Shown here piece after piece: positions 47,594 through 55,203 of a stretch of 60,774 nt of DNA (position 1 is the first letter of the stretch; every line of letters begins with the position of its first letter). Below the pieces are notes generated by a model. It saw nothing but the letters and a program-made list of their open reading frames with translations, was not told the origin of the DNA and ran no database searches. Position numbers and translations under genes: made by a program. Source of the DNA: Desulfobulbaceae bacterium (GTDB taxonomy: Bacteria; Desulfobacterota; Desulfobulbia; Desulfobulbales; Desulfocapsaceae); assembly GCA_003249645.1 (NCBI GenBank), contig QKIH01000023.1, forward strand, positions 1 through 60,774, given 5' to 3'.

Positions 47594-50032
47594 ATGATGC
47601 TACACTTAGGAAGAGCTAGTACTTCAGTTCTCACAGGAGCTGTGGCGCTTGCGAGCGCAATTTGTGCAGCTAATGCAGGGGCTGCAGAAGACTCACCATA
47701 CACGACAACGCCTCCTTTCAAGGGCGTCGTCAAGCTCGATGTCCGCGATTCAAAACCGGACTGGACGCCTTATCTTCCCAAAAAAGCGCCGGAGGGAGCG
47801 CCTAATATCCTGATTGTTCTTTATGACGATACAGGTCAGGCTGCCTGGTCAACCTATGGCGGCAGGATTAACATGCCGACCCTGGACAAACTCGCCGCCA
47901 ATGGCTTGACCTACACCCAGTGGCACACATGTGCACTTTCATCGCCTACCCGGTCCACCATTCTCACCGGGCGTAACCATCATCTTAACGGGATGGCCGC
48001 AATTACAGAAGCTGCTAACGGATTCCCCGGCCAGCATGGCCGAATTCCTGATCAAAGCGCTACTGTAGCACAGATCCTTCAGGATAATGGTTATAGTACT
48101 TTCTGGCTCGGCAAGAACCATAATGTCGCTGAGCAAGATGTTGCAGAGGGAGCGAGTCGCAAGCAATGGCCTCTCCAGAAGGGGTTTGATCGTTTTTATG
48201 GTTTTCTCGGAGGTGAAACCAACCAATGGTATCCTGACCTTACAGAAGACAATCGGTTTATCGAACCGCCTTACAGCCCAAAAGAGGGTTATCATCTCTC
48301 AAAAGACCTGGCAGATAATGCCATTGGGATGATCCGGGACCAGAAGGCTAGCAACCCTTCGAGGCCTTGGTTCATGTGGTTCAATCCTGGTGCCAATCAT
48401 GCTCCGCACCATGCCCCACAAGATTACATCGACAAATACAAGGGCAAATTCGATGACGGCTACGACGCCTACCGAAAGTGGGTTCTGCCCCGCATGATCG
48501 AAAAGGGTATCCTGCCGAAGGGTACAGAACTGACCGAATTTAACCCTCTTCCGAAAGAAGTGGCCAATCCGGCAGATTATGTGCGTCCATGGGATTCACT
48601 CAATGCAGACGAGAAAAAGCTTTTCTCTCGCCTGATGGAGGTTTATGCCGGGTACTCTGAATACACTGATGCCCAGGTGGGCAGAATTATCGACTACCTT
48701 GAAAAGACCGGTCAACTTGACAACACTGTCGTCTTCTATGCTGCAGACAACGGTGCTTCTGGTGAGGGCACTCCAAATGGTTCGGTCAACGAGAATAAGT
48801 TCTTTAACGGTTACCCGGATCAATTGTCTGAAAACATGAAACTGATCGATAAGCTGGGTGGACCAGACACTTATGAACACTACCCTACCGGTTGGGCCGC
48901 AGCCACATCAACACCTTATAAGATGTTCAAGCGCTACTCGGAGTATGCAGGAGGCACCGCCGATCCGCTCGTTATCTCTTGGCCCAAAGGCATAAAAGCA
49001 CGAGGCGAGATACGGAACCAGTACCACCATTCCGTTGACATAGTTCCGACCATCCTGGAAATTGTTGGGCTGGAAATGCCTAAAGTGTATAAAGGTGTTC
49101 CTCAGTTTCCGCTCTCAGGCGTGTCGATGCGTTATACTTTCGATGCCACTCCTGATGCTCCAACCCAGAAACACCGTCAGTACTATGCCATGCTCGGAAC
49201 CCGCGCTATGTGGGAGGACGGCTGGAAGGCTGTTGCCATCCACGCCCCCATCACAGGTAAAGGTCATTTTGATCAGGATAAATGGGAACTCTACAACGTA
49301 GACGTTGATCGGGCAGAATCGAAAGACTTATCCAAAGAGCACCCCGAGAAGCTTGAGGCGCTTATCAAGGCCTGGTTGGAAGAGGCTGATAAGAACCTGG
49401 TGCTGCCGCTTGATGACAGAACAGCTCTTGAAGTACTTAATCTTCCACGTCCCTCCGATGAACCTCCCCGTGAACGGTATGTTTATTATCCAGATACATT
49501 ACCAGTTCCGGAAGGTGTCGCCGTCAATGTACGTGGTCGCTCATACAAAATCCTCGCTGACGTCGAGATCACCGAAGCTAATGCAGCTGGCGTCATTTTT
49601 GCGCACGGTTCGCGTTTCGGTGGGCACAGCCTGTTTCTCAAAGACAATAAACTGCATTACGTATACAATTTCCTCGGCATCCCACCGGAGCAAGAGTTTG
49701 TTTCTTCCGAACTCAAACCTGGGAAATACACACTTGGTATGGAGTTTACCAGAGAGAAGGCTGGTCCGAACAAAGAGTCTCTGGGTACAACTAAACTCTA
49801 TGTCAACGACAAAGTCGTTGCCGAAGGCCCGATGCGTGCACAGGTTGGAAAATTCACGCTTTCGGGTGACGGATTATGTGTCGGATACGATAGTGGTGAC
49901 GCTGTCAGCAAGCAATATGAAGCCCCTGGAAAGTTCAAAGGCGGTACAATTCTGGGTGTTGGTGTAACTGTAGAAAAAGAACAGTACCTCGATCTTGAGA
50001 AGGAAGCCGGAGCAGCTTTTTCGAGGGATTAG
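47594..50032 (+). CDS. exported arylsulfatase, Ser-type
   Basis: Hydrolyses sulfate esters; likely periplasmic. About 812 residues from 47594 (an ATG at 47597 is equally possible; AGGAG at 47585-47589). A signal peptide (VLTGAVALASAICAANAGAA) is followed by the sulfatase fold: NILIVLYDDTG with metal aspartates, the active-site motif SSPTRSTILTGRNHH, DNTVVFYAADNGASGEG and YHHSVDIVPTILEIVGL. A roughly 160-residue C-terminal jelly-roll-like domain (from about 650) is typical of long AtsA-type enzymes. The nucleophile position is Ser (SSPTR), so formylglycine would need an anSME-type maturase, and none is in the window. It is controlled by the sigma-54 region upstream and sits between two copies of a monooxygenase 5' end. 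Confidence 0.9.
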   Translation: MMLHLGRASTSVLTGAVALASAICAANAGAAEDSPYTTTPPFKGVVKLDVRDSKPDWTPYLPKKAPEGAPNILIVLYDDTGQAAWSTYGGRINMPTLDKLAANGLTYTQWHTCALSSPTRSTILTGRNHHLNGMAAITEAANGFPGQHGRIPDQSATVAQILQDNGYSTFWLGKNHNVAEQDVAEGASRKQWPLQKGFDRFYGFLGGETNQWYPDLTEDNRFIEPPYSPKEGYHLSKDLADNAIGMIRDQKASNPSRPWFMWFNPGANHAPHHAPQDYIDKYKGKFDDGYDAYRKWVLPRMIEKGILPKGTELTEFNPLPKEVANPADYVRPWDSLNADEKKLFSRLMEVYAGYSEYTDAQVGRIIDYLEKTGQLDNTVVFYAADNGASGEGTPNGSVNENKFFNGYPDQLSENMKLIDKLGGPDTYEHYPTGWAAATSTPYKMFKRYSEYAGGTADPLVISWPKGIKARGEIRNQYHHSVDIVPTILEIVGLEMPKVYKGVPQFPLSGVSMRYTFDATPDAPTQKHRQYYAMLGTRAMWEDGWKAVAIHAPITGKGHFDQDKWELYNVDVDRAESKDLSKEHPEKLEALIKAWLEEADKNLVLPLDDRTALEVLNLPRPSDEPPRERYVYYPDTLPVPEGVAVNVRGRSYKILADVEITEANAAGVIFAHGSRFGGHSLFLKDNKLHYVYNFLGIPPEQEFVSSELKPGKYTLGMEFTREKAGPNKESLGTTKLYVNDKVVAEGPMRAQVGKFTLSGDGLCVGYDSGDAVSKQYEAPGKFKGGTILGVGVTVEKEQYLDLEKEAGAAFSRD

Positions 50033-50080
50033 GTACATACTGCTGAAGATCGTTAATCAGCAGTTGATGAATGGCATGAG

Positions 50081-50118
50081 CAAGGGAGGAAGTGCATTAT
50101 TCTTTCCTCCCTTGAATT
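50081..50118 (+). terminator. probable terminator of the sulfatase gene
   Basis: Perfect 11-bp stem CAAGGGAGGAA (50081-50091) with TTCCTCCCTTG (50104-50114), a 12-base loop, followed by AATTTCC. The T run is short, so strength is uncertain. It ends two bases before the monooxygenase leader repeat begins. Confidence 0.6.
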
Positions 50119-50119
50119 T

Positions 50120-50277
50120 CCTATCAGTTTTAAAGCTCTAATGTATTCGAACGGTGCAACTTCATTCTACTGAGGACAAGTAAACGGCCGTGATTATCAA
50201 CTTAATACATATGAAAGCTCGACCAGGTAAGCGATTGGAGTTGCTTCAAACGATACAATCACTTATTGCGGAAATGA
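50120..50277 (+). repeat. intact copy of the repeat flanking the sulfatase
   Basis: Direct-repeat partner of 47281-47430, covering the leader and the first 29 codons of the monooxygenase gene. No GG-N10-GC promoter element precedes this copy, unlike the upstream one, so the promoter stayed with the decayed copy. Confidence 0.7.
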
Positions 50278-50492
50278 GGCAGGAGCAAGGATGTATAGAC
50301 ATTTTGGTCTATAGGGGCCTCGAAGACGAAAACGAGTTTGTGGTGCTCGAAAAATGGCTTAGGAAAGAGGATGTTGATGTCCATCAGCAGTCAGAAACAT
50401 TTACGGTACTTAAGGGCACAGGAAGTCTAATGCTTCACAAACCGCAACTCACCATGTACACGATTTCACATTCTGAGGTGATAACACTGTAA
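50190..50492 (+). CDS. antibiotic biosynthesis monooxygenase (ABM) domain protein
   Basis: A 100-residue dimeric ferredoxin-like protein of the ABM/quinol monooxygenase family: MIINLIHMKARPGKRLELLQTIQSLIAEMRQEQGCIDILVYRGLEDENEFVVLEKWLRKEDVDVH is the standard pattern. The last 30 residues follow the usual S-x-x-F-x-x-L-x-G form (SETFTVLKGTGSLM). It starts with GTG at 50190, with GAGGA about 13 bp upstream, farther than usual. The substrate is unknown. It lies after the sulfatase terminator, and a dead copy of its start lies upstream of the sulfatase, implying it once followed the sigma-54 promoter directly. Confidence 0.85.
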   Translation: MIINLIHMKARPGKRLELLQTIQSLIAEMRQEQGCIDILVYRGLEDENEFVVLEKWLRKEDVDVHQQSETFTVLKGTGSLMLHKPQLTMYTISHSEVITL

Positions 50493-50588
50493 GTCTCGTC
50501 ATGAACTGATCAGCCGACATGGCAGATTGTGGTTGCTTTTTTTGAGTGAAAACTCCCTGAGTATCAGAGAAAGACAAATTTCTATAAA

Positions 50589-50813
50589 ATGGAACACGTT
50601 ATGAAAAAAAACATGTTTTACTTATGTTTAGGATTATATGTTGTATTTTCCTTCGGATGCGCGCAATCTAATTCATTTCTTCAAACCCACGATCATAATT
50701 CTGACGGCCGCGTAACAAAGGAAGAATATGATCAAACATTTTCCACTCTTGATAGTAATGGCGATGGCCTTCTAGATGACGAAGAACTCGGTAATGTTTT
50801 GTCTGGTCATTAA
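50589..50813 (+). CDS. small EF-hand lipoprotein
   Basis: A 74-residue protein. The signal (MKKNMFYLCLGLYVVFSFGC) ends in a lipobox with Cys at about residue 24, so it is an anchored lipoprotein. The mature part is two calcium-binding EF-hand loops, DHNSDGRVTKEEY and DSNGDGLLDDEEL, each with Asp at positions 1 and 5 and Glu at 12. A second in-frame ATG at 50601 gives the more typical MKKN start; neither has a clear ribosome site. Calcium binding in the periplasm or at the outer membrane is expected. It may matter that sulfatases need calcium, but any link is conjecture. Confidence 0.78.
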   Translation: MEHVMKKNMFYLCLGLYVVFSFGCAQSNSFLQTHDHNSDGRVTKEEYDQTFSTLDSNGDGLLDDEELGNVLSGH

Positions 50814-50919
50814 AGGACGCCATATCTATAATGCCAGAGAAATACGTTCTCAATTTAAAACGTTTTTTTTCGGTTCCGTTGCTTGATGACGGAAAATCCC
50901 TCATAAACTTTTTACCAAT

Positions 50920-50984
50920 TATCCTGGTTTCTGCACTGGCCGAGAGCTGTGAGGACGATATCGGGCAGTGCAGAAACCAGGATA
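50920..50984. repeat. perfect 19-bp inverted repeat (65-bp hairpin)
   Basis: TATCCTGGTTTCTGCACTG (50920-50938) is exactly complementary to 50966-50984. After one G-G mismatch the stem continues with CCGA/TCGG, leaving a 17-base loop. No T run follows on either strand. It lies between the EF-hand gene and the convergent DUF6515-like gene, in about 480 bp without a credible gene. It could be an mRNA 3'-end structure, a short mobile-element remnant or a bidirectional barrier. Confidence 0.8.
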
Positions 50985-51295
50985 AAAATCCAGGATCCCC
51001 CCTCATGCAAGATATCCCTAATGCATATGAAAGCGAAGGTTTCCTATGTTTATAGTCTTACTGTCTAACAATTTTATTATTAGATCCCACAAGCCGAATA
51101 TCCGCAGCGAAAAAAAATAATCGTCCCGATGTAGACGGACATAGACAGGATATATATCTGAGCAAAATGGTAAAAGGATCAGGACTCAGGACAAAATGCA
51201 TTTGGCCCTTCACTTTTTCGATATCCTTCTCCAGCAATTGACGGATCTTGGCTGCTAATAGCCAGACGATGAAATAATTCACCATAATTACCGGC

Positions 51296-51763
51296 TCAGG
51301 GAGCTTGAACCACTTCGTAATATACCCCGCTGGCACCGAAATATGGTTTGAACCAGACAGAACCACTTTGATAGTAGTTTACACCATTGACAACCATACT
51401 TTTCGAACCTTCAGGAAGTTGAGCGAGATGTGTGCCGATTGAATAACTACTTTGAACAACCACTTCAGGCTGTTGGACGACAACAGTAGGTGCCGGGTTG
51501 ACATAAACCGTGGAGGGCGTTGAAGCATGGGCTATGGCTGCACCAGTCATGGCTCCCATTGCAAATCCTGCGGCACCACAGCCATAACACCCGCCGCCAT
51601 GATGAATCGGTGGTGGGGGTGGATGACCACCGGCAGCCACAAAACCGTGTCCGCCAAAACCGCCTCTCGTGCCTGCGGCGACCCAGGCGCCGGCATTCTG
51701 ATGCAAAAAAAATGGGCTCGATAAAACAAGTATTACTAGGGCATATTTGCTAAGGTATTTCAT
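51296..51763 (-). CDS. exported DUF6515-like protein
   Basis: About 155 residues from the ATG at 51763, which has a GGAAGGAG site; an upstream frame start at 51787 is not needed. A signal peptide (ALVILVLSSPFFLHQNAGA) is followed by a Gly/His/Pro-rich segment (HPPPPPIHHGGGCYGCG), a glycine-alanine patch, then a C-terminal unit LPEGSKSMVVNGVNYYQSGS and WFKPYFGASGVYYEVVQAP. This last unit fits the DUF6515 pattern (G-V-x-Y-Y...G-x-Y-Y-x-V) as I remember it. The function is unknown; it is probably surface or periplasmic. It is the last gene of the HAD-glucosaminidase-DUF2092 operon. Confidence 0.65.
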   Translation of the reverse strand: MKYLSKYALVILVLSSPFFLHQNAGAWVAAGTRGGFGGHGFVAAGGHPPPPPIHHGGGCYGCGAAGFAMGAMTGAAIAHASTPSTVYVNPAPTVVVQQPEVVVQSSYSIGTHLAQLPEGSKSMVVNGVNYYQSGSVWFKPYFGASGVYYEVVQAP

Positions 51764-51783
51764 TATTGTTCTCCTTCCGCTGA

Positions 51784-52569
51784 TCAATTAGCTGTTGAAG
51801 ACGTTAACGGTTTGAATTCAATTTGTATGGCGTCTTTCGGTATCATAGCGTTGAAGGTTTCTGCCGGAACAGGTACGTTCAATTTCCATTCGGTAAACTT
51901 TACAGTAAAAGTAGGCTGGCGCTCACCTTCCCTGTAAGACACAACCAGCAAAACCGGCAACTTTTTTTCCTTACTTATCCAGATCTCCCAATCGATACCT
52001 TCACCTGTAAAGGCAAGGTGATCGGCTTCTACTCCATCAATGGTTGATTGCCCCACCAGAAAAGCAGTTACCACGTTGTTGGATAAGGTGGCATAGGGAT
52101 CCGATACGATCATTTCTGAGAAAAGGTCTAACACATCACCACCGGGATGTATTTTCCCGATGATTTCATCAATACTGCGGGCTGAAACTGCTTCCTGTGC
52201 GTAAAATCTCTTCTGGACTTCGATTGCTGTAACAGTTTTGCCATTGTAATAGAGATCTTTCGGGAAAAGATCCCCTCGGGATTCGATAAACAATTTATCA
52301 GGGCGTTGCATTACCACTCGAGAAGAAGCAAAAAGACTTATGAACTGCCCTGATGGAGCGACAAACGGCACCAGACCATTAACCTTGAATTCAAGGTTTT
52401 GTGCACTCGCAAGAGTTGCGCTCATATCCTTCAACAGCATCAGTGCCCGTTCCTCTTTGAACCCCTGCGAGGTTGGCAGGTTATCTGCGAAGACAATATT
52501 ACTGCTTCCAAGAAATGGGGTAATGGTCAATAGCACTACCGCCATTAACAATTTGTTGCCGATCGTCAT
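51784..52569 (-). CDS. exported DUF2092 protein
   Basis: About 261 residues from the ATG at 52569, chosen because a GGAGGGGG site precedes it. A signal peptide (LLMAVVLLTITPFLGSSNIVFA) leads into a LolA/LolB-like beta fold. MLLKDMSATLASAQNLEFKV, RVVMQRPDKLFIESRGD, YYNGKTVTAIEVQKRFYAQ and DHLAFTGEGIDWEIWISKEKKLPVLLVVSY fit DUF2092, a family similar to outer-membrane lipoprotein carriers. It may bind hydrophobic or lipid ligands in the periplasm. It lies 70 bp after the glucosaminidase gene and 20 bp before the DUF6515-like gene. Confidence 0.78.
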   Translation of the reverse strand: MTIGNKLLMAVVLLTITPFLGSSNIVFADNLPTSQGFKEERALMLLKDMSATLASAQNLEFKVNGLVPFVAPSGQFISLFASSRVVMQRPDKLFIESRGDLFPKDLYYNGKTVTAIEVQKRFYAQEAVSARSIDEIIGKIHPGGDVLDLFSEMIVSDPYATLSNNVVTAFLVGQSTIDGVEADHLAFTGEGIDWEIWISKEKKLPVLLVVSYREGERQPTFTVKFTEWKLNVPVPAETFNAMIPKDAIQIEFKPLTSSTAN

Positions 52570-52639
52570 ATCATCCCCCTCCATTAGGGTTTCAAATTGT
52601 TTTTGAAAGAACAAAGATACACTGTAAATATCTCACTTT

Positions 52640-53551
52640 TTATTTTCCCGGCACCATCTCAATAACTTCACCGTCTGAAAGGTACGCACTGTCGGCAGCG
52701 GCTAACTTGTTATATTCTATCAGATTCTTAAGTTCCTGAACGTAAGCTTCCCCCTTTTGCGAATAGCTTTTCAAAGTCTCAACCAAGTCCAACCCCGAAG
52801 GATTTTTGCCCGTCATCCTACGCAGCTGAGCCCTCTTTTCCCTGAATTCAGCATAACTGTTATGCCTGTTTATATTCAGCATATAAGACTGCACCGAACT
52901 GAGAGGAGTGTCGAAAGCAGCCACCTTATAATCTCCCTTCCCTTCCTGCTTGCCCTTGGAAGCAATACCGTTTCCGCCCCAGGTCCACTGGCCGAACAGT
53001 GAATGGCCTGCTTCGGCAAAACGAGAGGTTCCCCATCCCGATTCATTAGCCCCCTGGGCCAGCGCAATGGAGGGAGGCACAATATCCACACGCTTCAGAA
53101 GCTCTGCCATTTCCTCTTTGCTGACTTCTACAGCTTCATCATCAACGACCCGGTATTTTTTAGCCAACTCAAGCAATGATGATTGTTCATCGACAGAGAG
53201 CGTGTTGTTTCCAATCATCTTCTCCAGGTTTGCCCTTTCAGCGATAATCTTTTCGTTGGCATTGAATATAAGAGGGCCAAGAACACGAAAGAAGATTCGC
53301 TTTTTGTGCTGGACACTGATTTCCTTGGATGTTTTGTCACGCCATTGAGCAGGAATATCCTGAATATAAACTCGCGGAATCTCCCTGATCCCTCTCTGCC
53401 AGGCTTCCTGTGTGTAATCAAGCTTTTCAAAGAGATCGTCAATATCCTTGTAGGATGCAAAGACAAACGTCTCCACGGCCCAGGCAGGTGCAGCCAGGGA
53501 TACAACCAACAGGATTAAAACCATCCGGATATTCCTGTGTATCCTTTTCAT
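52640..53551 (-). CDS. Bax-like exported glucosaminidase
   Basis: A 303-residue peptidoglycan hydrolase of the Bax/GH73 type. A signal peptide (MVLILLVVSLAAPAWA) is followed by helical parts with RIFFRVLGPLIFNANEKIIAERA. The catalytic region is VPPSIALAQGANESGWGTSRFAEAGHSLFGQWTW, with the Glu in ANESGWG, then DTPLSSVQSYMLNINRHNSYAEFR. It is the usual size for E. coli Bax. It cleaves the glucosaminyl bond of cell-wall glycan. It follows the HAD gene by 143 bp and has its own strong AAGGAG site. No UAS motif or sigma-54 element lies in that gap. Confidence 0.9.
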   Translation of the reverse strand: MKRIHRNIRMVLILLVVSLAAPAWAVETFVFASYKDIDDLFEKLDYTQEAWQRGIREIPRVYIQDIPAQWRDKTSKEISVQHKKRIFFRVLGPLIFNANEKIIAERANLEKMIGNNTLSVDEQSSLLELAKKYRVVDDEAVEVSKEEMAELLKRVDIVPPSIALAQGANESGWGTSRFAEAGHSLFGQWTWGGNGIASKGKQEGKGDYKVAAFDTPLSSVQSYMLNINRHNSYAEFREKRAQLRRMTGKNPSGLDLVETLKSYSQKGEAYVQELKNLIEYNKLAAADSAYLSDGEVIEMVPGK

Positions 53552-53694
53552 GAAGACTCCTTATTTTGTATTGGTGAAACCGACAACGAGCTGGGATACC
53601 AGTCAGGTTTCAGTATTTGCGCCATGTCTTTAACCCCTTCCCCTAATTTATTTCCTTGTCCAGGCCAGTCACATCGAAAGCGATATGATTTTGA

Positions 53695-54702
53695 CTATTT
53701 TTCTGGGGGATAAATACTATTCCAGTCGGCCTTCATATCGACAACAAGCCAACCTTTTTCCGTAGCTTCATCAAGCCCTTTGTCGAGTTGGCCGACGTGT
53801 GATGTCCGATCATAGGCCCATTCACGTTCAGGGTCGGTATGATGAACATAAAGCGCCAGGCGCGGTTCTTCTCCACCGGTAGTCCATTGCAACATCTGCA
53901 GGTCTCCGTCGGAGTTGCCGAACGCAGCTATGGGGCGGCGGCCGATATGGGCGTTTATTCCCACCGGTTTGCCCTCCTTGTCGTCAATAAAATTAATTTC
54001 CGCCAGCCTGATCAAAACAGGTTTGCCGTCGCGCATTTCAAACTTGGTTTTGATACTGCTGCCTATCACCTGTTCGGGAGGAATACCATAAACCTTTTCT
54101 GCCCACGGCCTCATAAATTCAATGCCTCCTCCAGAGACGATAAAGGTTTTGAACCCGTTTGCTCTAAGATAAGCAAGCAATTCGAGCATCGGCTGATACA
54201 CCATCTCGGTAAAAAGACGTTTGGTCTCCGGGTGTCTCGCTGTGGCAATCCATTTTTTTACTATCTTTTCAAATTCAATCGTAGACATACCAGCATGGGT
54301 TGCCATAACAATTTCAAGAATGGCTTTGTCACCGCCAGCCAGCGCCGCTTTAACATCACCTTTGAGCAACGAGGCAAAAGGTTCGGTGTCCTTCCATTCA
54401 GGGTGCTGAGGCGCCATTTCCCTGACCCTGTCCAGGGTGAAGAAAAGTTGAAAATACATCGGCTGCTCGGCCCAGAGCGTGCCGTCGTTGTCGAAGGTGG
54501 CGATTCTCTCCAGAACCGGCACGAAACCAGCCGAATCCGGAGTAGTAACTTTTTCCACGAAAGCCAGAATAGACTGCTTGGCAGTTCCGTCGTTCCAGGA
54601 AGGGAGAGGATCGGCAGCCAAAGCAACAGTTACCGAAAAGAGTACCAGCAGAAAAGCTTTCGGGTATAACCAGATCAATCGATTGTGTCTCTTTTGTAGC
54701 AT
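53695..54702 (-). CDS. exported HAD-superfamily phosphatase
   Basis: A 335-residue protein with a signal peptide (AFLLVLFSVTVALAA). HAD motifs: I, IATFDNDGTLW (nucleophile Asp and +2 Asp); II, FIVSGGGIEFMRP; III, the Lys in SSIKTKFEMRDGKP; IV, IAAFGNSDGDLQML. A helical cap lies between I and II. It is likely a periplasmic phosphomonoesterase of the phosphoserine-phosphatase-like group; the substrate is unknown. An AAGGAG site precedes the ATG. It is the first gene of the minus-strand operon and is preceded by the sigma-54 element and paired dyads. Similar exported HAD genes are often seen near arylsulfatases of this type, from general recollection. Confidence 0.88.
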   Translation of the reverse strand: MLQKRHNRLIWLYPKAFLLVLFSVTVALAADPLPSWNDGTAKQSILAFVEKVTTPDSAGFVPVLERIATFDNDGTLWAEQPMYFQLFFTLDRVREMAPQHPEWKDTEPFASLLKGDVKAALAGGDKAILEIVMATHAGMSTIEFEKIVKKWIATARHPETKRLFTEMVYQPMLELLAYLRANGFKTFIVSGGGIEFMRPWAEKVYGIPPEQVIGSSIKTKFEMRDGKPVLIRLAEINFIDDKEGKPVGINAHIGRRPIAAFGNSDGDLQMLQWTTGGEEPRLALYVHHTDPEREWAYDRTSHVGQLDKGLDEATEKGWLVVDMKADWNSIYPPEK

Positions 54703-54877
54703 GAGGTCTACTCCTTAAATCTCAAAAGAATCAGTTGCCAAAACCTTGAGAACTGGTCCTTTATGTTGCCAGGCTGCGCTTTCTATGTTAATCGGGGTGA
54801 CAATCGCGTAGATTTCAAATCCTCCATAAGGAACGAAACAGAACGTAATTGTTCACTCTGATAACGAATACTTACCT

Positions 54878-54893
54878 AACAATATTTGTGCCT
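54878..54893 (-). promoter_or_regulatory. sigma-54 promoter for the HAD-glucosaminidase-DUF2092 operon
   Basis: Minus-strand AGGCACAAATATTGTT: GG (54892-54891), exactly 10 bases, then GT in place of GC (54880-54879). The GGCAC half is ideal and the -12 half has one deviation (TTGT for TTGC). The predicted start is near 54867, 165 bases before the HAD ATG. It lies 103 bp downstream of the paired dyads, almost the same as at the sulfatase. Confidence 0.62.
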
Positions 54894-54994
54894 GGTTTCG
54901 AATGGTACCAAATAATCTTCCTAAGTACTCATTTATCGGAATAAAATTAGTAAATACTGTATCTGCAGAAACCTTTTAAGAGGATTGGAGCAGC

Positions 54995-55026
54995 CACGAA
55001 ATATCACGGTTTTGCGAAATATCGCG
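54995..55026 (-). promoter_or_regulatory. paired dyad activator sites upstream of the HAD operon
   Basis: On the minus strand the core GATATTTC occurs at 55023-55016 and 55005-54998, starts 18 bp apart, each in a dyad (CGCGATATTTCGC and CGTGATATTTCGTG). Core, spacing and direction relative to the promoter equal those at 47137-47168. It lies between the operon and the broken sigma-54 activator gene. Confidence 0.72.
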
Positions 55027-55203
55027 CTTTTATTATTATTTTAATACTTGATGTCGGCTCTATTGAACCAAATGGGAAAAATATTGAGACAGACAGCATA
55101 GCCGCCTCAAATCGATCTAAAAATGAACAGTGTGTCGGAAAAGGTTCTCCAGCTTCACAACCCGAGGCTTGATGGAGAAAGAAAAAACTTATTGTGACTT
55201 TTT

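Larger units (their letters stand above)
54703..55203. other. control region between the HAD operon and the broken activator
   Basis: About 500 bp. It holds a sigma-54 element and paired dyads described separately. Between the predicted start near 54867 and the HAD gene, the minus strand has a 45-codon open frame (54852-54715) without a usual start codon (TFCFVPYGGFEIYAIVTP, then KGPVLKVLATDSFEI). It looks coding-like and could be a gene remnant. The part from 55035 to 55203 shows nothing else. Confidence 0.6.

Noticed and set aside
50521..50536. A GG...GC element (GGCAGATTGTGGTTGC) before the EF-hand gene
   Set aside because: The gap between GG and GC is 12 bases, not the 10 needed for a sigma-54 promoter, and no paired dyads lie upstream.
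50831..51055. A 74-codon plus-strand frame after the EF-hand gene
   Set aside because: It runs through the 65-bp hairpin, has no recognisable motif and no ribosome site; probably chance.
51058..51366. A minus-strand frame overlapping the end of the DUF6515-like gene
   Set aside because: Its first part overlaps a better gene in another frame and the rest (from 51288) has no ribosome site or family pattern.
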